The notes under the pieces were generated by a model. That model saw only the letters and a program-made list of their open reading frames with translations. It did no database searches and was not told where the DNA came from. DNA of 64,000 bases from Agrostemma githago (Eukaryota; Streptophyta; Magnoliopsida; Caryophyllales; Caryophyllaceae). The translations under genes and the position numbers were made by a program. The stretch is taken from positions 61,155,718 to 61,219,717 of the forward strand of contig OY288257.1 in assembly GCA_958450325.1 (NCBI GenBank), read 5' to 3'. Positions 35,901-47,672 of the stretch are shown here, piece after piece. Position 1 is the first letter of the stretch; every line of letters begins with the position of its first letter.

Positions 35901-36270
35901 AATAAAACATGCATGCTTTAGGTTTTCTTCGCTCATTAGTCATTAAATTGACAAGCCCAGAACATGCAGCATCTCTTTATCTAAAACCCTAAAGTTAGTC
36001 GATAATTAAATGATCAACGAAACATTTAGTCGACTCGAGGGAACAATATCCACACATTTGAAGGTGACATTTAAAACTGAGCACTTAGCAGCAAAGAAAA
36101 ACAAAACTACTCGGTATTGGTTCAGGGTTACATTCATATAATTGCATAGTACAGTGAAACTATAAACAACCCACCATTGCATTACTGTAGAATCTAAAGT
36201 GTATAAGTTGGATTAGCGTTATACTTACAGCTTTATCAGAGGGCACAGGAAGTCCATCAAAAAGGCCCAT
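20056..36270 (-). CDS. SEC8: Exocyst complex component SEC8
   Basis: Subunit of the octameric exocyst, which tethers secretory vesicles to the plasma membrane (polar growth, cell-plate and pollen-tube functions in plants). I threaded 27 coding exons, each GT/AG except one GC donor: 36270-36229, 35773-35561, 35025-34852, 34374-34270, 32145-32036, 31742-31607, 31483-31419, 30083-29966, 29880-29774, 29169-28868, 28671-28520, 28376-28261, 27570-27500, 26769-26651, 26555-26506, 25991-25891, 25244-25132, 24427-24320, 23431-23249, 23113-23028, 22765-22570, 22439-22362, 21665-21564, 21468-21394, 20461-20366, 20269-20220, 20140-20056. They sum to 3153 nt, 1050 residues, against about 1050 in Arabidopsis. 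It starts MGLFDGLPVPSD; the SEC8 N-terminal domain is evident (INESWAAARFDSLPHVVHIL, NKQLHQLWYRSVTLRHIISL) and it ends RISEILH. Cytosolic; no signal peptide or membrane span. Least certain are exon 7 and the untranslated exons. Confidence 0.95.
21733..21939. mobile_element. Stowaway-like MITE in a SEC8 intron
   Basis: Termini CTCCCTCCGATTTTTTATTA and its inverse, flanked by TA (21731-21732, 21940-21941). It lies between the exons ending 22362 and starting 21665, away from splice sites. Confidence 0.88.
23677..23961 (+). pseudogene. LINE-type C-terminal fragment in a SEC8 intron
   Basis: 94 open codons. The part VVQAVYDGIVYHIWMSRICR followed by a downstream EVVLQHVKVAIKSRV resembles the tail after the zinc-binding domain of plant non-LTR polymerases (pattern YxIWxxRN...V...I...V..R). 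It is antisense to SEC8 and has no start or context of its own. Confidence 0.35.
26835..26928 (+). repeat. (AGT)n microsatellite in a SEC8 intron
   Basis: About 31 uninterrupted trinucleotides in the intron between exons starting 26769 and ending 27500, roughly 65 bp upstream of a 3' splice site. It is likely to be highly variable. Confidence 0.95.
30271..30359. mobile_element. Stowaway-like MITE in a SEC8 intron
   Basis: 89 bp, termini CTCCCTCCATTTTTTTTATT and its inverse, TA on both sides (30269-30270, 30360-30361). Almost a perfect hairpin (GCCCCATTTGAC / GTCAAATGGGGC-type arms). Confidence 0.88.
30390..30660. repeat. Dispersed repeat with internal direct duplication in a SEC8 intron
   Basis: AATTCAACCAAAACCTTAAG followed by GCTATGAT occurs at about 30395 and again at about 30573, and TATTCTATTA recurs several times up to 30680. 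GACTCTGATACCATGTTATG near 30548 is a word common in plant dispersed repeats. The class is not resolved. The rest of this intron, up to 31418, shows no coding exon that I could join. Confidence 0.4.
33340..33475. repeat. Degenerate GTGTAACTTCAA tandem repeats
   Basis: About seven imperfect units of 20-25 bp each containing GTAACTTCAA or close variants, inside the large SEC8 intron 32146-34269. Confidence 0.55.
33477..33862. mobile_element. TGTTACT-type MITE rich in GTGTCCGACACGG words (SEC8 intron)
   Basis: It starts TGTTACTTAGACACGCC and ends near the inverse of GGGATGCTTAGTTATTTGG, with GTGTCCGACACGG-type palindromes inside. It belongs with copies at 34474-34660 and 43257-43402. Target duplication not established. 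Confidence 0.5.
34474..34660. mobile_element. TGTTACTCGGACTCTT-type MITE (SEC8 intron)
   Basis: The left end CTGTTACTCGGACTCTTC and right end (inverse of GAGCTATGTTACTCTGAAA) are imperfect inverted repeats; the interior is made of GTGTCATGTCGG and GGACACGCGACACGG words. This family is well known from intron and promoter insertions in dicots. Confidence 0.6.
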
Positions 36271-38539
36271 CTCAGGGTCGAAGATTATCGAAAATGGGCA
36301 GTCGAAAGCTTATCCAATCGAAGCTCCAATAATTCAAGCACATATGATCGTAACCTCAGCTCAACATTTGGCATTCCAGCTGACAAAACCAATCCCAATC
36401 CCAAATGCACATCATATCATATAGCAACGAACGATAATTCGATTTCTTAACCTAAAAACGTGAAATTCAAAGTGTCAAAGTCAATAATGAATGCCCAATT
36501 TCCAACGTAAAACTAACTAACCACCATCATCACTATATCAGCTCAATAACAGAAAGACAGACGACAATTTATCATCAAACAGTTGCGGAATGTGTAAATT
36601 AGGGAGAAAAGACATAGATAAGGGAATGAAGAAAGCGGGAATGAAGAAAGTAGAAAATGTAGATTTGAAGATCGAGAGACATACCGTTGAATTATCAAAG
36701 ATAGGAGAGAGCGAGTTGAATAATCGCGAGGAAAGAGGAGAGAGTAGAAAATGTATTGAGAAATTAGGGTGGAATAATTCCGACGAAATTTGACGATTGA
36801 ATCAATTTGGGGAAGAACAATTCAAATCAAATCAAATGGAAAAAGTAGAGAAGAATGGTGGAGGATGGAAGTATAGGCATGGAAGAAGGATGATGTTTGT
36901 TACAGGACTCCCTAAATTGACTAATCATTTGTTACGGAACCAACAAATCTATGTTTTTCATTGTTTGTTACGGACGGACTACTGTACCACTACCAGCCCT
37001 CCGCCTAGGCCTAGCCGAGTTTACTTCACCAATTCTCGGTTCATAATCAATTTTTGGGATTTTCTACCCGTTATCAACGTATTTTTAACATTTTTATACG
37101 GTACTCCTTCACCTGTTTCCTTACTTTAATGACGTTTTCCGTCTTTTTTACTTCAATCTTTCCGTTAGTTGGGTTGTTTTATGCTTTATTTGGTTGCTTA
37201 TGTTAATCTTATTTCAAACCTCCCTTTTTTATAAGCAACCAAACTAGCGGAAAAAATAAAATAAAAATAGACGGAAAATGTCGTTAAGGATAAAAGGGCA
37301 TAACAATACACAAAAGTGAGGGGTACTATGTATAATTATAAAAATGCAGGATACCATGTGGAAAAAAATTAAAAATACGGGGTACCATGTAAAAAATCTC
37401 ATAAATTTTTAACGCGTCAATTATCACACCGCATGCGTATATGAACCAACAAAGTCATTGTTTTCTCAAGTTGTTATCCGAGTTTGACATGTCCGAGTTT
37501 TCTCAAGTATAATAATTTAACGCTAGTAACATACTTCGATACTCACAATTATTCCCTACGGAGTAGTATGTAGTAAACAGATGAATAAAACAGAAACAGA
37601 GAGCGAAAATTGTTTGCGATTTCATAAGAAATATAGGTATATTTTTTTCCCCGCATAATTCCAAGCCGTTTAAGTTTAGATAAGCTTCTATATATTAAGC
37701 TCAGCTATGATAAATTTAGTTCAACTCAACCTGCTTCAGCCGAACATAATCGAACCTTACTCTGAAGCCAAACTCCTCCGACCTATAGGGGTGTGGCCAG
37801 TAGACCTGTCGAATGGGTTAGGCGGTCGAGTTTCAGGTTCGGGTAAAATACGAGCCGGGTGTATTTCGGGTTTTTGAAAAATACGGGTTTTATACGGATC
37901 GGGTTTATACGGGTTTCCGGTCAAATACGGGTCATTAGCGCACTTTGAAAACATTAATTTTCTTTATATTTTTTATCATAAATACAATTTTATTCTTAAT
38001 TTTTTTAATTATCTCATTTAATAATATGATATTAGTGAGAATAAACATGTTTTATTTAATACGAGTATATTTTTTAATATACATTGATATTTTATTTCTG
38101 TAGAAAGTACGAATATATATCAAACTTTGACTCGATTTGTTTACTTTTTTTTCTCATTATAATAATTATGTGATAAAAATATGATTTTAAAGATATATAT
38201 ATATAAATATTATTTCTTAAAATTTTGAAAATAAAAAAATACTGCGGAGTATTTTCTTAATGTTTTTGAGAAATTTTAGTGTAGAATAGGAATATTTTTT
38301 TAAAATTTATCTTTTTTCAGACGGGTAACGGGTTCGGGCGGGTTTTGACCCAATATATTCGGATTATTATCGGGTCAGGTCATATCATTTTCGAGCGAAT
38401 TTTTTCGGACGATTTCAGGTCAGGTATTCGGTCGGGCAGTTTTTTACAGGTCTGGGCGTGGGTGTTGGTCCGTAGTTAAACAGCGAAAAGAGGTGTTGTC
38501 GACATATTCTTATCGAAATTCCTTGGGAGAGCAGCAGCA
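36271..38539. promoter_or_regulatory. Divergent intergenic region between SEC8 and the AspRS gene
   Basis: It must contain the leaders and promoters of both genes. About 36.27-36.85 kb is the probable SEC8 leader, possibly with an intron. 36.9-37.75 kb is AT-rich without features. 37783-38467 is a repeat. That leaves only ~70 bp of non-repeat DNA in front of the AspRS start codon, so its core promoter may lie in repeat-derived sequence. No TATA box was assigned. Confidence 0.4.
37783..38467. repeat. Dispersed repeat with G-rich GGGTCGGG-like ends, possibly hAT-derived
   Basis: The left part (AGGGGTGTGGCCAGTAGACC, then GGTTCGGGTAAAATACGAG) and right part (CGGGTAACGGGTTCGGGCGG ... ACAGGTCTGGGCGTGGGTGT) are G-rich and loosely inverted around an AT-rich middle. 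The outer ends TAGGGGTG / CACCC-like and the layout recall non-autonomous hAT elements. No 8-bp target duplication was confirmed. Confidence 0.4.
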
Positions 38540-41500
38540 ATGGCGAAACTACTAAGAACACTCCCATACCCACTACTGCTAACACGCCCCCCCTCTAAAC
38601 CTCTCTATCTCTTCCCCGCAATCCTCCTTCCCCTTTCCTCCCGCAAACACTCCTTCTACCATTCTTCTACTTCTCCGCCACTTCTCTCTGCCCGCACGCT
38701 CTGCTCTCTGCCCGCCTCTGCTGCCCCCGACCCGGTCAAATCAACTAACGGCTCGCTTCACTGGGTTTCCCGAACCGCTTTATGCGGAGAGTTGGGGGAG
38801 GCTGATGTGGGTAAACGGGTCACCCTTTGCGGATGGGTTGCTCTTCATCGGATCCATGGTGGCCTCACTTTCCTCAATCTTAGAGACCACACTGGCATTG
38901 TTCAGGTTTTCTCAAACCTTCCTTTGTCCATTTTTCGGATAATTGTTTTGTAATGGTATTTGTGAAATGAGCTTATACAGAAACAAAAAAAATCGATAAT
39001 TTAGCTGAGGAATTACTCCAGATGTTTTGCCCGGTTGTTGCTGGTTTAGTTTGATTGATTGACTGATAACGATAGCGATGTTGATGTCGATTTGAGTATT
39101 GTATCTCTTGGGTTTGAGTTGAGATGAGATGAGATGGTTTGGTAGGAGTAATGATTTGTATCTCTAGTACTCCCTCCATCCCAAGTCAATTGTTTAGCTG
39201 TTCGATTTTGAAACGGTTTGAGAATTTTATGTGCTCCCCTCCCCAAGCAAGCTCCAGTTAAAACGCCTTTTGTTTGCCTTTCTATTTTGGGAACACCGCC
39301 TACATTTAGCACTTTGGTCTACATGTCGTCTAATAACAAGACGTAACAAATGGTACCCTCCGATGGGCGGAGTAGAATACAATATGTCTCTCCTTTTGTT
39401 TATCAATGTAGTAATTAAAATGTATCTTGTTGAGTGTTTGATTGTGAGATAAAGAAGGTTGGAGGGAAGGTAGACGCAGGGGGTTGCTAACATTGATCTC
39501 TGTGATGATGAGTCAAAGTGAGTTTCAAGGTTGTTACTCGAAATTTGGAAAAATTAGAACAAATACATGTTTAGTCTAAGCACCTGTTTTTCGAACTTTG
39601 GTGCGTAGGATGCTTACTTTTGGAACTCACTAGACTATATTATGCTGATGATGGGGTAAATAATGGCGTGATGGTTAATGGATAAAAAAATAAAGTAATA
39701 AAAGGAAGAAAGAAGCAATCTTGCCTAAAGTATGAATGGTAAAAGTTCAATGTATGTTGATATAGGTGTTTGTGCATATGAAGCTCTTTTCTTTGGTTTA
39801 GGGCTAAGAGAAGTTACTTGTTCATTGTCACTAGATTGCAACGCTTCCCAATGAGTTTCCTGATGCACATTCTTCAGTGAACGACGTAAGGCTTGAGTAT
39901 GTGATCGCTGTCAAAGGAGTAGTTCGCTTACGGCCAAGTGAGGCTATCAATAAAAAGATGGAAACCGGGATGGTAGAGGTATGGCTACTGATATTTATGT
40001 GATACTTGCTTTAGGGTGTTATTTGGACCGTCTGAACTTGTCTTTTATTATTCAATCTGAAAGGGTTGACCAATTTGATGTCATTAAGAGTAGAGCTTCC
40101 TAGTGTATAATTCTAAATGACTGGCAGAAGAAGGTATTTAAGTAATGGCTGGTAATATAGGGCATGTAATCATGTATGCAGTTAGAGGTGTTAGCGTACA
40201 TAAAAGATTTTGCCACTGTCAAAGATTATCACTATCTTACCAACATTCATTGGCAGGTTGCACTTGAGCATGTCCAAGTATTGAATGCTGTCAAGGGCAA
40301 GTTGCCCTTTTTAATCACGACTGCGGATGATGTGAAAGACACTGCTACAGGAGAAATCCGCTTGAGGTAGTTTCTCTGGCTCATTTTTTCATCTATTCCA
40401 ATTGAGTTTGTATACTATGTTTTATTGTCATCTTTAATAGGTTAAATGGATCTAAAGTTTCTATATTCTTTTAATTTGTATGACAAGATAAGGAATATGA
40501 CTTCTTGGTAGTAGTCATCAGTGAACAAGATTTTCATCACGTATCATTTGGGAAAAAAAATCACTAATCGTCAAGATAAAGCAAATTTGTTTTTTTTTTT
40601 CTAGCATAAGGAAATGTTACTCACGCCAGATTCTTTTTACCTCCCTATAAACATCAACATTTGATGGGGTTATGTGATCATGATGTTGTTATTATAGTAT
40701 GTTGTTTGGACTCGGAGGCAGGTGCAGTCTGAGTGTCTGACACACTGCACCTATGTTTGAGTTTGTTATAACACCGGGTACTCGCGCCGACTGGTTTCGT
40801 TTCAGTTAAATGTTGGAACTTGGAACCTTAGATTGTTAAACGTAGCCAAAAAAAGCTAGAGAGAACTTATACTTGTGATAAGAGAATAACTTATTTGATA
40901 ATACTTATTCATTTGATATATTATTTTCCCCTTTCTGATAAGAGAATAACTTACTCTCATGGATTTTCTACCTGAGCCTTTACACATTCTATATGAATAC
41001 AGAAATGTAGGAGTTATCTTTAAGTTACTCAAAAGACTTGAGCTTTAACATGTGAAAGGAGACTATAATGATTTATATTTCTTATGTGTTGTACAATGTT
41101 TCTAGTTACGGCCTGGCAGACATATAACTCTGTTCTTTCAGAGACGGTTGTGTATTATTAGCATTTGCTTTCGGTTATGTTGCTTGAGTCAACAATATTA
41201 CTTGGACTCATACTAGTCCCCAATAATCATAGTCATGTGTGGCTGTGTGTTGGACTACACTATTTCAAAAAAGTTCATGTCTTAATGAGGTTTCAAGTTT
41301 GATATCTGTTTGAGTGTCAAGTGTCCCACAAGAATATTTGAAGAAAAGTGAAAATTTCTAGCTTTGTATTTTGGAAGCATCTACTTATCCATACATTGAA
41401 GATTTATGTATTGTTTCGACATGATGACATTATTATTCCAACTTGCTTATTGTACGTGGGAATCCTTGGTGTCTTGTAAATATAATCACCTTCATTTCAT

Positions 41501-44500
41501 CTTATCACGTTAGAATAGCCCACATTTTACACAATAATTGACCTATTTGTCATCCCCTTTGGGCTTTGCCAAAATTGTAGTTTGGTCGATTTTACATATA
41601 CCTTTATGTCAGTGTAGATATCGGTGCTTAGACTTGCGTCGACAGCAAATGAGTTCGAACATAATACTACGGCATAGAGTTGTCAAACTCTTACGAAGAT
41701 ACCTCGAAGATGTGCTTGGATTTGTGGAGGTGTGCCATCTTTTCCTCAACTCATACATTTCTTGGCTTCTTGCATACTCTTGCATATTTATATTTTTGTT
41801 CTGATATGTTAATTTTGGATTTAGGGCAGATTGAGACTCCACTGCTCTCTAGGTCTACCCCCGAGGGTGCACGGGATTATCTAGTGCCTTCAAGAGTTCA
41901 GGTATTGGCATGTTGGTCTTTCTTATGATTTAGTGCATTTGAAAGTTTTACAGTTGCCATTTTTACTTATCTGAATATATGGTGAAGCCAGGGATGTTCT
42001 ATGCATTGCCTCAAAGTCCTCAGTTATTCAAGCAAATGCTGATGGTATCTGGCTTTAATAGATACTTTCAAGTGGCAAGGTAAATTCAAACTCAATACTT
42101 TCTCAAATGATTGAAGATGACACTGGATTTTTGTTAACTATTACGAGTAGTACAGTTTTTATACACTTGTGTTGTTTCAAGCATAGACATAATCTTGCCG
42201 TTTTTGCTAAAAAGGACAACTGTGTTTTTTTATGATATGCGTCATTTTCCATCTTTGTTTTTCTGCAGGTGCTTTCGGGATGAAGATCTGAGAGCTGATA
42301 GGCAACCTGAGTTCACCCAACTAGACTTAGAGTTGGCGTTCACTCCTTTGGACGAGATGTTAAAGCTAAATGAAGATCTTATAAGAAAGGTAACTATGCA
42401 AGCTATGCAGTTGATATTTGAGAAATATTTTAGAATTCAGACGAATGTTGACACTATACCGTCGATGAAAGTTTATGCATTTCAGCGAGTTCTTGTGTTT
42501 GTAAATACACTGTACCGTCGATGAAAGTTTATGCATTTCAGCGAGTCCTTGTTTCTCACTAACCCATTAAAATTGACCTTTTCAATGGTTATGTAACCTA
42601 CCTAAAGATGCCTGATTTAAAGCTTCTTAGTTAGAACATATGACAGATGTATGATTGTTTGTGCTCTACAGGTCTTCCGGGAGATCAAAGGTGTTGAGCT
42701 GCCCAATCCCTTTCCGAAACTCACATATGCTGAAGCAATGTCTCGATATGGATCGGATAGACCAGATCTTCGTTTTGGCCTTGAATTAAAAGATGTGAGT
42801 GTTTTCCTCCCTTTCAAGTTCCGTAGCTTATCTTTTAGACATATTCTTGTGAGGATTTAACACAACATCAAAGCAAGTTTCTACTTTTTTTAGAGTTTCA
42901 TTTATCGACTGTTATATCCTGTATTCTGAATATTTTCTAGGTTTTGTAATGCTATTATTTAGTGCCATATTCTCACGGATTTGTATAATTTATTGAACAT
43001 GAGAATTATTATTCGTATGATGTTTTGATTACGGAAGATACTGGGTGACATATTCCAGTGCTTAATTTTACATCAAATTTTGCCTTGCATTTCAATTTGA
43101 TAATCACTGTATAGCCCGATATTCGAATTGGAGATGTAGATGGTTTGAACGCTTGAATTTAGGAGTGAAATGCTAGTCTAATTTTGACTTCTGGTTTCTT
43201 GAAGCTTAGGTAATAAGCAACTTGTGTCACTAAAACAAGTTGGATTACAAAATTATGTTGCTCTGACTCTTGTACATCCTTTTATTTGTCCCGAGTCTGA
43301 CACCTGAATATTTCATTTTAGCCAAAGAATGTGGATTTTTTTAAGATAGCAAAATTGGACGCTTGGACATGCTTCTGTGTCGAATTCTTCTAAATTAGTA
43401 ACAATAATATCGATCAAAACTTCATTTTAATTGAAGCTAAACTTCAGCATTAAGTAGTCAGGTTTCTTTTGGTGCAGGTCTCTGATGTTTTTGATGGAAC
43501 CTCTTTCAAAGTCTTTGGAGATGCACTGGCCAGCGGTGGTCTGATAAAAGCATTGTGTGTACCTTCTGGTGCGAATGTTTATTCAAACACAGCACTGAAG
43601 AAAGGTGATCTCTATAATGAAGCAATCATATCTGGAGCAAAGGGCCTGCCTTACCTTAAGGTCTCAACTGATGGTACGCAAAAACCGTGATTATTCACTA
43701 GGTTCCTCCTTGCATTTCACATTAAACTTCTTCATTTGACTTTTTGGGATAATAGTTACGGTCAAAGATAATTGTAGGTTAAACAAATATTTCTTTTGGT
43801 TTTGTAGGGGAAGTGGCAGGAATTGCTGCTTTAGCGTCAAGTCTAAATCAGCAGCAGAAAGAAAAACTATTGAGCTCGTGCTCTGCTGGACCTGGCGATC
43901 TTATCTTGTTTGCGGTAGGTTCGGAGAAGTTAGTGAACAGAACTCTCGATCGACTAAGATTATATGTGGCACATGCACTGAATATGATCGACCATGTAAG
44001 TTTTCCATTGATACATGTGACATTGCAGCTCACTTGTGATAATATATCATGTTCAGTTGCTCATAATATTTTGAATTCTTTACCTCACAGACGAAGCATT
44101 CGATACTTTGGGTGACTGATTTCCCAATGTTCGAGTGGAACGATGATGAGCAGAGGCTGGAGGTTTGTTGCAATATTTGGCTTTGTCTATCTTTAATGTC
44201 ACTCCACGGATAATTAATTAATTAATCTGTTGATTCACCTTATGTCAAATTGGGAGGTGTACATTATATTCGGTTCATTTGCTGCAATATCAAGTCCCCT
44301 ATTGCTGAATGCTGTTAATGTAAAACAATTAGAAATCTTGAGATTTTATTGGCGTAGACAAGACCCACTAGCCGTTTCTCTTTTTTTTCACCTTTTTTGT
44401 TGGTTGGAGAAAAGGGGTATATTTTTCGATATGGTTGGAGAAAAGGTGTTGCATGCCAATATTAGCTTTTCCTCCTATCTAATCGAAGAGCCCACAATTG

Positions 44501-45388
44501 GATTTGGAGGGAGGGTCAATTGTTCTTAATGTGCGTTGATGTTGTGCATTACTTATAACCTCGGACATGCTTGCAGGCTCTGCATCATCCTTTTACTGCG
44601 CCTAATCCTGAAGACATGGGGGATTTATCTTCTGCTCGAGCATTAGCTTATGATATGGTTTACAATGGCGTAGAGGTAATGCTGTTTGTTCTCTCTCTTT
44701 TTTTTTTTTTTTTTTTTTTTTACTGTATTCATAGTTTGTTCTTGCTTTTGAGACTAACCGGTAGGTAATCACAGATTGGAGGAGGAAGTTTGAGAATATT
44801 TAAGCGTGAGGTGCAAGAAAAAGTTCTAAAAATTTTAGGCATATCATCAGAACAGGTAAATCAAAGCCCTTGCACTGAAGAGAATTAGCTGTTGTACAAT
44901 ATCTTATATTATGCTTTTTCATCGACTCGCTTGCACACTGAGATATCTTCATGATTCCGATATTGTATGTGATTCCCTGTTCGCGATAAACAGCTCATAA
45001 GCATTAGTATTGAAACCTTTTCGTTTAGTTGCGAACATAAAGAGTGTTGTTCACATTTGTCATTGCTCACAGGCTGAAGATAAATTTGGTTATCTTTTGG
45101 AGGCCTTCGACATGGGTGCTCCTCCTCACGGTATATCCGCTATTTAAAAGGTTTATTTTTCTTGTTTCAAGCAGAGAGATTATTAGAGGTATATTTGATG
45201 AGATTTTGTTGAATGCAGGGGGCATTGCATATGGGTTGGATAGACTAGTGATGCTTCTAGCAGGTGCAAGTTCCATTCGAGACGTGATTGCTTTCCCAAA
45301 GACTAGCACAGCTCAGTGTGCCTTGACCCGCGCTCCTTCTCAAGTTGATCCTGAGCAGCTCAAGAACCTTTCAATTCAGCATCTTTGA
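38540..45388 (+). CDS. Aspartate--tRNA ligase, chloroplastic/mitochondrial (bacterial type)
   Basis: Charges organellar tRNA with aspartate. Fifteen exons, all GT-AG: 38540-38905, 39835-39978, 40257-40366, 41618-41729, 41830-41901, 41988-42079, 42269-42389, 42672-42794, 43478-43673, 43808-43995, 44091-44162, 44577-44675, 44775-44855, 45073-45130, 45219-45388. The sum is 2004 nt, 667 residues, like Arabidopsis organellar AspRS (about 664). Residues 1-75 are rich in S, P, L and R and poor in acidic residues: a transit peptide, probably dual-targeting. The OB-fold anticodon domain follows (GKRVTLCGWVALHRIHGG, NLRDHTGIVQ). Class II motif 2 is CFRDEDLRADRQPEFTQLDL, the bacterial-type GAD insertion lies around exons 9-10, and motif 3 is GGIAYGLDRLVMLLAGASS. 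No frame damage. An adjacent in-frame ATG upstream was not seen. Confidence 0.96.
43257..43402. mobile_element. TGTTGCTCTGACTCTT-type MITE in an AspRS intron
   Basis: TGTTGCTCTGACTCTTGTAC at the left and ATTAGTAACAA at the right with CGAGTCTGACACC inside; the same family as the SEC8 intron copies, more decayed. Further fragments lie near 40706-40775 (TTGTTTGGACTCGGAGG) and 41176-41215. Confidence 0.45.
44697..44720 (+). repeat. Poly(T) tract in an AspRS intron
   Basis: About 24 T residues shortly after the donor at 44676, upstream of the acceptor at 44774. Confidence 0.9.
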
Positions 45389-47520
45389 TCATCACAGGCT
45401 GCTTTTGTGGCAAGGTTCCTATTTTGTTTTGATTTAGGGTTTTGTTACCTTCATGTAACACAATCACATAGGGTTCTGTTACCTCGTAGCAGCATTTTAA
45501 TGTTATATACTCCGTATTAATAATACACAATCATTTACCGGAGCAAATTTAGCCACATTTACAAAGTCTTTCCTTTGGTATAAAATCCACAATGACACTT
45601 TTAAGAGGCTGACGGGTCTAAATTTCAAGTCTCGCATCAATATTCTAGTACAAATTATTGTTTAATTTGAGGAGAAATGGCAGTTAATGTGCAATGAGTT
45701 CCGCCATGATACAAATTATTGTTCAAATTAAGAAAATGATGAAAAATTGAAAAAAGAATAAAGAAATTATTAAAGCATAATCCAAAAATGTAAAGAGGGA
45801 AGATGAGTGAACTAACCCGGAAAGAGGGAAGATCATGGGTAATAGGAGGGAATATGGGGTAACTGTACGATCTCATTTCTCTCTACGGCCGGCTCTTATG
45901 GATATATACTCTCCTATTTCATGTCGTCGGCGCTTTATACGTGCTTTTACTCTTTTGCCATTCTTTAATCCCCTATTAACTAAAAGGATAGGAACTACTA
46001 CAAAATTGATGAGGTGTCATGCTCTCATCAATTGTTTTCCCTCCAAAATTTTTATTCTTCAAATATGGAAACAATAGTTGATTAAAGAAACAATCAATAA
46101 TAAACTTATATTTATATAATTGTAATTGTATAAATTAATTTTTACGATAAAATAATAAATATTGATTAAAAAAACATTAAAAAGATCGTGCAACTTTTAT
46201 TTAAATATTATTTGAGTTAGTTTAATTAGTTTTAATTCTCTATCAATCAATTATTTAATTATGTAATTTTTTTTCTACATTTTTTAATTTATTCATGAAT
46301 TCTATTTACTAAAAGGATAACACCAGCTTATGTGTCATCCTCACGTTGAAAATTTTCACTCTAAACTTTCAATAGAAATAATAACTAAGAGAATAAATCA
46401 ACAATTAATTCATACTCCGTATTTAATTTATAAACTTCTCAGTATATAAAAATTAGTTTTTATGATAAATCACAAAAATTGAAAAAAAAAAAATTATTTA
46501 AATATTATTTGACTTAGTTTAATTTAAAAAGTAAATAATTAAATATTAACTAAAAGAGTAAATCATTTTGCCCCTTTGTAAGCCTCTTCATTTTTCTCAC
46601 AAAAAAAAACCTCTTCATTTTATACTAATACTAACAAGTAATTTTACCTCCGGTTTTGAATATTTGCTCCATTTGATGAATATATGGGTGAAATATTATA
46701 TTGAAAGTGAGCAAACATTAAAAAATCGAAGGGAATAACATATTTTCATGTTAAACACAAAGTTATAATAAATTATTAACATGTTAATTATAATTATTGA
46801 TTATTAATATTATACTTCATGGGATCTATTATAGCGGAAGTACCATTGACTAAAAAAACCATGCAATTGCATGGGATCTATTCTAGTTATGATTAATGAA
46901 ATTAATTTTTTTACTTAATTAATCTAAGGGATGTGCTATTTTATGCACGGATTTTACTCCGTTATACACGCAATTTTCGTCTTTTACCTCATTTCCCCTT
47001 TGTCTCTCTCATTTGAGAGAGAATACCTAAATCCAAAAAAATAAAAATCAGATCCACACCATGACACAAACCCTAGAACCAGCGTGTATGAAATAACAAT
47101 TCCGTTTATTTATTACGGAGTACAAATTATTTAAGTTTAATTTTGCAATAATTAGCTAGGGTTTTGATTGGGGGAGAAATTAAAAAAAAAAAAAAAAAAA
47201 CTCAATTTATATTGTGTTATTTAGATGTTTATTTTCCGACTACTTTAAGATTACGGTTTTGATAATTTTGACGATTTTTGAGACACGTGTCTCAATAAAG
47301 CTCGGGAATCTTTACATTTGTAAGTGATTTTATTGAGGTCGATTAGTTTCATTAGAATTGTGATTAGGTTGATAGTTTAATCTCCCCGTAGCTAGTATGT
47401 GGTTAAGTAATCAATGAAGTATTCGATTTTAGTTGTTACGTTTTAACGTTTTCGATTTTATACATCCCTATCGTTGATTTTCGTACGAAAAATTATTAAA
47501 AAATAACACGAAAAACATGC
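45389..47520. other. AT-rich intergenic region, no gene seen
   Basis: The first ~150 bp should be the AspRS 3' untranslated region. ACAAATTATTGTT..AATT occurs twice (about 45650 and 45711). A/T homopolymers are frequent (for example about 47186-47203). No coding frame with support on either strand. Confidence 0.5.
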
Positions 47521-47530
47521 CGAACGTCCA

Positions 47531-47672
47531 AAACTGACGCCTATGGATAGGCGCCCGCTGGGCGTTGGAAACTGATGCCTATTGGGCCCCACAGGCGTCA
47601 GTTTATGATGCCCAATTGGTCAATAGGCCCATAAGCCCGTTGGACGTTGGAAACTGATGCCTATTGGCCCCA
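47531..47672. repeat. Inverted and direct short repeats around GCGTCAGTTT / GTTGGAAACTGATGCC
   Basis: AAACTGACGCCTATGG (47531-47546) pairs with CCACAGGCGTCAGTTT (47589-47604), and CGTTGGAAACTGATGCCTAT occurs at about 47563 and 47645. The minus strand just beyond (about 47695-47725) contains TGGTTTAGTGGTAAAGAGG, a tRNA A-box-like word, so this may be a decayed SINE-derived unit. Confidence 0.5.

Noticed and set aside
39169..39200. TACTCCCTCCATCCCAAG at the start of a possible MITE in AspRS intron 1
   Set aside because: No matching inverted end was found downstream; at most a fragment.
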